Assembly (NCBI GenBank): GCA_942159475.1
Contig: OW804098.1
Span: 118,259,374-118,323,373 of the forward strand
DNA length: 64,000 bases
From: Sthenelais limicola
Taxonomy: Eukaryota > Annelida > Polychaeta > Phyllodocida > Sigalionidae
Direction: 5' to 3'
Under the pieces are notes generated by a model. That model saw only the letters and a program-made list of their open reading frames with translations, did no database searches and had not been told where the DNA came from. The position numbers and the translations under genes are program-made. Numbering within the stretch: the stretch's first letter is position 1; each line of letters begins with the position of its first letter. Below, one piece after another: positions 59,327 through 64,000 of the stretch.

Positions 59327-60251
59327 TGATGTGTTGCAGAAAAATGACTCACACGCTGCGAAAAACAAGTGCTGCTAGTAGCATGAAAACATGTACAAAA
59401 TCTCAAGACTGTATTATTGAATGTGTTCATGCATATCTGATGTTATCCTAAGGAATATATTTATCTACTTTACTAGTGATTGACCATCAAGAACGAGCGC
59501 TAATCTGTTTTTTTAAAGGTAAATACCAGTGTTCACTTAAAAAATGAACGAATCATGGAATTTTCTTTTAAACTTTGGATTTAGAAAGATAATGGTTGGG
59601 GGAACCCAAAAAGCAAAAAAAAACCATATGTCATTGGATTAGTTTTTATTTCAGGGACCACTGAAATTTATTACTGTTCACTATAGAAGTCTATGGAAAA
59701 ACGGGTATTTTCTGCATTTTCCCCAATAACATATGATTGAATCATACGATTTTCTTTTAAATCTGCATATACATTGCTGACATGTTATTCTACCCTCCCA
59801 ATTAAAAAGAATAAGGGGTCATTGAACTAAAAAAAAAGTTATTGAGCTAAACTTGCATCACAATGAGCTTCCCCCATTGAAATCAATAGTGAAGGGAAGT
59901 AAACTTCACTCATCCCTAAAACACAAAATAATATGATAATATCCAGTTTTGTTGGCATTTTGTATCCCCCCCAACCATGTTCTTTCTCAATACAAAGTTT
60001 GAACAAAATATATTGAATTCCATTGTTTCATCATTAGTTCCTTGAATTCCCGCCTGCAGCAGTGCTGACAACGCTGGTATTCATCTTTAAGAAGAAGGAA
60101 TGCTTATGAAATATGTACTTATTAGTACTTATTTATCGATGTCCTCATGTTTACCATCATTGCAATCTCTTTAATTTGATCTTTTCAAATATGATGAAAT
60201 CTCAAAATCCAACTTTTGCGACTTGTGATTCATTTTTCTTTAACACATCAC
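59327..60251 (+). mobile_element. MITE family B, copy 5 (long form)
   Basis: Ends TTGTGATGTGTTGCAGAAAA, then ATGACTCAC, and TTTTGCGACTTGTGATTCAT, then TTTTCTTTAACACATCACA. It keeps TTTACCATCATTGCAATCTC near the right end, but its middle is about 500 bp longer than in other copies. No transposase frame. Confidence 0.6.
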
Positions 60252-61801
60252 ATTTGTTATAGACACTGTGTGCAATATTGAATAGAACTAATACTGATAT
60301 CACTACAGTCTAAAGTTTTGGAGACTTTTAACATTGTACAGTTAATTTTCATTTGTATAGGCAAGCCTACCAACTTTCATGTAATGAAAGAAATAAAGCT
60401 ATAGTAAAATTATAACACTATACGTTATGATGTTCTCATTTCATCATGGAATAACCTGACATAATAACAAAGCGTCTGAAAAGTACTATTACTATTGATA
60501 TTACAATACAGTAATTTAGAATATAAATCAAAACACGCATTACATACCAAATTGTTTGGAAAGTGCTGTAGTGAGATATGTTGAATATTTAGGAAGTCTG
60601 GATCTATAACTCATATATTCGGTGATTTGTAGTGTAGTTTGTGTGACTAGATTCTAAAGTCAAAGATTTCACTACATAAGTAAAACCAAAGCCAATATCA
60701 ATCAGCTCTAATGAGATGCCAATATGTGGAATTAGCACATAACTCAATGGCGAAGGCCAAGGGAATGTGTCACTTCTGGACAGTATTGCCTTAAACCTGA
60801 GAAATCCAAGTTGTCTAATTCTTTGACGACGCACTTGCAATGCTCGCTATATTTGTTATGGTTCATTTGTAAATCTCTTTTCTCAGATTAATTGACAAGA
60901 ATCGGCATAATCTATATTTCATAATACAGAGCTGGACGAAATAACAACAAATTTGACAGATTATCGTCTTTTGTGGTTTAATAGATTTCTAATGAAAGGG
61001 TTAAATATAGGAAAACCTATTTGTTCAAAAACCCTAGCCACAAAGATGCATGTTTACCATTGCCTTGGTAACCATAATTACTATGATTTCACCTAATATC
61101 CAAATCAGTTTTTTTTGTTTTTATAATATCCAAATCAGGGTTTCCTAGCTTATGAAACAAAACTATTTATAGAACCAACCACACAACAAGTAATTCGGTT
61201 TAATCAAATATTTATTTACTAAAATGATTACAGAGTTATACAGATTATGGAAATCAGTAATGTCTGGATATCCTTCTAGGTGTCACCACACAGTTGACTA
61301 CTGAATAAACACTTTATAGTAAGAACTTCTATCGTCGTTATCAATGCATTGTAAAATGGTTTGAAAGTTGACAAGGATTTGCATAAATGCATAATGAGTT
61401 ATCAGATCAGTTAGTCATTGCATGAAATACAAATAAAACAGTGAACAAAGTATCAAAAGAAGACAAAGCTCCTGAGTTGATGTAAAATGGATTACATGAA
61501 TTGAGATTGTGATCGAACAATGAGGCAATCATTGTGTAAGTTGTAAGAAGTAGAGATCAATAATCTACGAAGTGTCATAGTAATAAATTCCAGTACAGGA
61601 AAATAAATAGTCACATTTGTTGAATTGTTGAATTGTTGAATGAATACGTTTGGAGCGAGTAGACTATATATTACCTGGCACGGCAATATAATGAATGAGT
61701 ACATGATATGTCATATATAACATATATAATAGATCGGAGACTAGAACATTTGAACGTTTGTAACATGGACGGTAGAGTTGAGTATCTAGCTGTATCCAGC
61801 T

Positions 61802-61960
61802 GTATTCATAAGTAGTAGAGCTGTATTCATAAGTAGTAGAGCTGTATTCATAAGTAGTAGAGCTGTATTCATAAGTAGTAGAGCTGTATTCATAGGTAGT
61901 AGAGCTGTATTCATAAGTAGTAGAGCTGCATTCGTAAGTAGTAGCTGAGTGAACCATTTT
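61802..61960. repeat. 21-bp minisatellite, about seven units
   Basis: Unit GAGCTGTATTCATAAGTAGTA with one or two changes in later units. Since 21 is a multiple of three, it stays open on the minus strand as a seven-residue repeat (TTYEYSS); this is not taken as evidence of a gene. Confidence 0.92.
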
Positions 61961-62241
61961 CTTGGGAGCAACCAAATGTCGAACATAAATCGAACAATTG
62001 TTGAACGCCGAAGGAGCACTGTTCTTTTCCTGTGTCTACCAATAAAAGAAAGTCATCCAGGACATATGGTAGTGTGATAGGTGATGGGGAATTATTCCAA
62101 TCCCGTTTGAAATGTCTGACTTTGCCATGACTTGTTGTACTAAGGTCATTGCGTAGTGGATGTTAGAGAAAGTGACAGAAGAGTCGTTGTCAGAGAGGTT
62201 ATAGTTGATGGAGTGATCATCATATGGAAATGATAGGTACT

Positions 62242-62324
62242 GGCCTTGTCCACTAAGCCGATTCTCATGCAATTTTGCGCCACAAAGGACTCCTCTCATG
62301 AGAATCGGCTTAGTGGACTAGGCC
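62242..62324. other. 28-bp inverted repeat with 27-base loop
   Basis: Arms 62242-62269 and 62297-62324 pair at 27 of 28 positions; the core word is CCACTAAGCCGATTCTCATG. It could be a foldback transposon end or a structured RNA. There is no coding context. Confidence 0.9.
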
Positions 62325-62799
62325 CTGTAGAAGTCTAAAGTTGCCAGGGGTTTATTTCGCCCCTATGACCAGAGAGGATTATTTGAAATTGGGAAAGGAA
62401 GGGTTTGGGAAAGGGCCAGCAATATGCATTCAAGCATTATCTGTTTTTTTCCATTAACTTGTCAAGGCTGAGTACAGCAGAGAGGGATTCTCCAGATGTG
62501 AGTGGAAATTCTAAGCCCATAATTTTCATATCAAAGCCATTCGTGAAACCATCAACCAGGAATTAGGGGTGTTCATACATTCATTTTCTTTGGATTGGCT
62601 TGAGTTGCAGTTTGGCCTGGAAGGGTTTCTGAGGATGGAGTGGAGCAATGCGATTGGTTGGTTACATTGGGCCCCATGGGGGTATTAAGTGGACAGATTA
62701 ATCTATTTGTGTTTCCAAATGCGTTTTGTCAGCTTTTGGGAGATGCTATGTGAACTAGGCTGGCTCCTTGACATAATTGTGTGCTTGCATTTTACAGCC

Positions 62800-62867
62800 A
62801 TGTTGAACTCACTCACCTCAGAGTCAGAATCTGACTCAGAGGCACTTGAAGAGTTGTTTGAGCCTGG
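62800..62867 (+). CDS. tentative acidic first exon
   Basis: TTTACAG, then an ATG frame giving MLNSLTSESESDSEALEELF followed by EPG and a GTGAGA donor. Acidic serine-rich starts like this occur in many proteins, including Harbinger-type transposases, but no continuation was found in the remaining 1.1 kb. Possibly not real. Confidence 0.2.
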
Positions 62868-62884
62868 GTGAGAGAGCTCCCCAT

Positions 62885-63147
62885 CTATCTATGGAGAACC
62901 CTGTGTAGTTGTGGTCTAGCTTGGGCTAGTAAGGTGACTATCTTCTTTAGACATTCAATTTCAGCTTTGAGAATGGCTGTTTCAAGATAGTCCAATGTGA
63001 AGGAGGATAGGGCCACATTGTTGGTTGTCATGCTTTGTCCATGGATTGTAGTCGCAGCCGAACTGTTACTATAATGTGCAGTTCCTTTGGCAGCTTGCAT
63101 AGGTCTGGTAGTTGAATTCCAGGTATGTGCTGTTTCGGTCAGGGTTG
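62885..63147 (-). CDS. tentative terminal exon, unknown protein
   Basis: Minus strand. CTATTTTCAG acceptor at 63148, then an open frame of about 86 codons to TAG. It includes NNVALSSFTLDYLETAILKA and EIECLKKIVTLLAQA. The latter is a leucine-spaced amphipathic helix, resembling in type the C-terminal helices of MYB/SANT-like proteins encoded by Harbinger elements. No preceding exon could be placed, so it may be a relic. Confidence 0.3.
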
Positions 63148-63809
63148 CTGAAAATAGATAACATAGGAATTATGGGAATGAAGGAGGCATGTGTTATGAA
63201 AACATTTATTACATACGTACATGATTTAGGGAGCCTGATTTGGGGGTGCGATTAGAAATCTCGTATCGCATACGTATGTGATTACAACCGAACTACTTTC
63301 GGGCATCACATGACTTGATCTGACCAATGAGAAGCCAGAATTAAAATTGTCTGCTTGACCCGCTTTTTCAATGCCGGCACGGCCATATGTTCGCTAGTTC
63401 AAGTGACCAGCAACAAACATAAAGATAAAGATGTGTATTTGCCGGAGCTAACATCAGCGGTGGAAGTTTTATTCTCCATGTTGAGAAGAAATTTGAGAAA
63501 TATGATATGTATTGCTTATTTAATGTCTAAATAAAGATGAAAGGTATGGTTTGTTGACATTTTTTGTGAACGTATCATGACTTGGTAACCAGGGAGAGAA
63601 AAAGTAGTCACCCGTCTGAAGAATTTCAAGCGATATATCAAGATCAAACCAAATACATGTATACGTTTAATGTCCAGTTTGAGTTATATTATTCCGAAGA
63701 AATCAAAAGTAGAAACATTATATTAAAGAAAAATCGAGCGCGTATGACACAATGAAGTCATGGTAGTGAAAAGTCTGTGCGCGCAATGATTTAAACTACT
63801 TCCGCCATC

Positions 63810-63868
63810 ATGGCTTCCACTGTCATGTTCGTTCAAGACCGATGTCCGCAAACTCGATGGAAACCAAG
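63810..63868 (+). CDS. tentative first exon of a gene leaving the window
   Basis: CCGCCATCATGG start context, then 19 codons (MASTVMFVQDRCPQTRWKP) and a donor AAG|GTAAAA. Frame, start context and donor agree, but it is short and unconfirmed; the gene would continue beyond 64000. Confidence 0.3.
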
Positions 63869-64000
63869 GTAAAATGTCATTAAAATCGTCTTTCTCTTGT
63901 TGATTTAGTATGAAATAAATATTAAATAGCCTGATGTCGATGTCAAAGCGATCCAGACGTCGGGTCAAAGCGCACTCCACCTCTTTGGGGTGTTGTGCGC

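Larger units (their letters stand above)
57848..62799. other. gene-free downstream region with repeats
   Basis: 57950-58270 resembles the first 770 bases of the window. 59327-60251 is a long member of MITE family B. 61802-61960 is a 21-bp minisatellite, and 62242-62324 a long hairpin. No protein gene supported; short frames here lack features. Confidence 0.55.

Noticed and set aside
61664..62019. Repeat-peptide genes on the minus strand
   Set aside because: Two overlapping frames are both open because the unit is 21 bp. No start context or splice evidence favours either.

Overview
The window is nuclear DNA of an animal, most likely a marine invertebrate deuterostome (echinoderm or hemichordate grade). 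This placement is inference. It rests on AT-rich sequence, long introns with GT-AG boundaries, a 15-exon SMCT-type transporter, NLR-type immune genes with 84-base single-LRR exons, a metazoan tRNA-Gly(TCC), and many short inverted-repeat transposons. There are no bacterial operons, CRISPR arrays or rRNA genes.

Layout. 1-1672: repeats and the 5' region of the first gene; the first 770 bases resemble the flank 3' of the NLR relic near 58 kb. 1673-17624 (+): a complete sodium-coupled monocarboxylate transporter gene (SLC5A8-like, 617 aa). Its introns carry a 1.76-kb Mutator-like element with 10-bp target duplications, a TTAA-flanked element and a 2.2-kb foldback element. 17.6-24.2 kb: two identical tRNA-Gly genes, purine tracts, MITEs and a 15-bp minisatellite. 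24.4-29.05 kb (+): two 5'-truncated non-LTR retrotransposons, one with a 920-codon open frame. 30203-41359 (-): a seven-exon CARD-NACHT gene of about 2032 aa. In place of leucine-rich repeats its C-terminus has six tandem copies of a roughly 200-residue unit that I cannot assign to a named family. 41.4-51.1 kb: MITEs and minisatellites. 51089-57847 (+): an NLR relic (helical region, LRR exons and a post-LRR domain) with a premature stop, a lost splice donor and a frameshift, and no visible P-loop exon. 57.9-64 kb: mostly non-coding, with repeats, a strong hairpin and a few tentative exons at the right edge.

Main result. The post-LRR domain of the relic (exons at 56850-57000 and 57370-57847) aligns by eye along its length with one unit of the tandem array in the CARD-NACHT gene. 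This suggests an NLR C-terminal domain that is single-copy after LRRs in one gene and amplified about six-fold, replacing the LRRs, in its head-to-head neighbour. The newest units are nearly identical, which points to recent unequal exchange or gene conversion. The array would be the likely ligand-sensing half of a STAND-type innate immune receptor. The domain boundary, homology and function all need database and structure searches.
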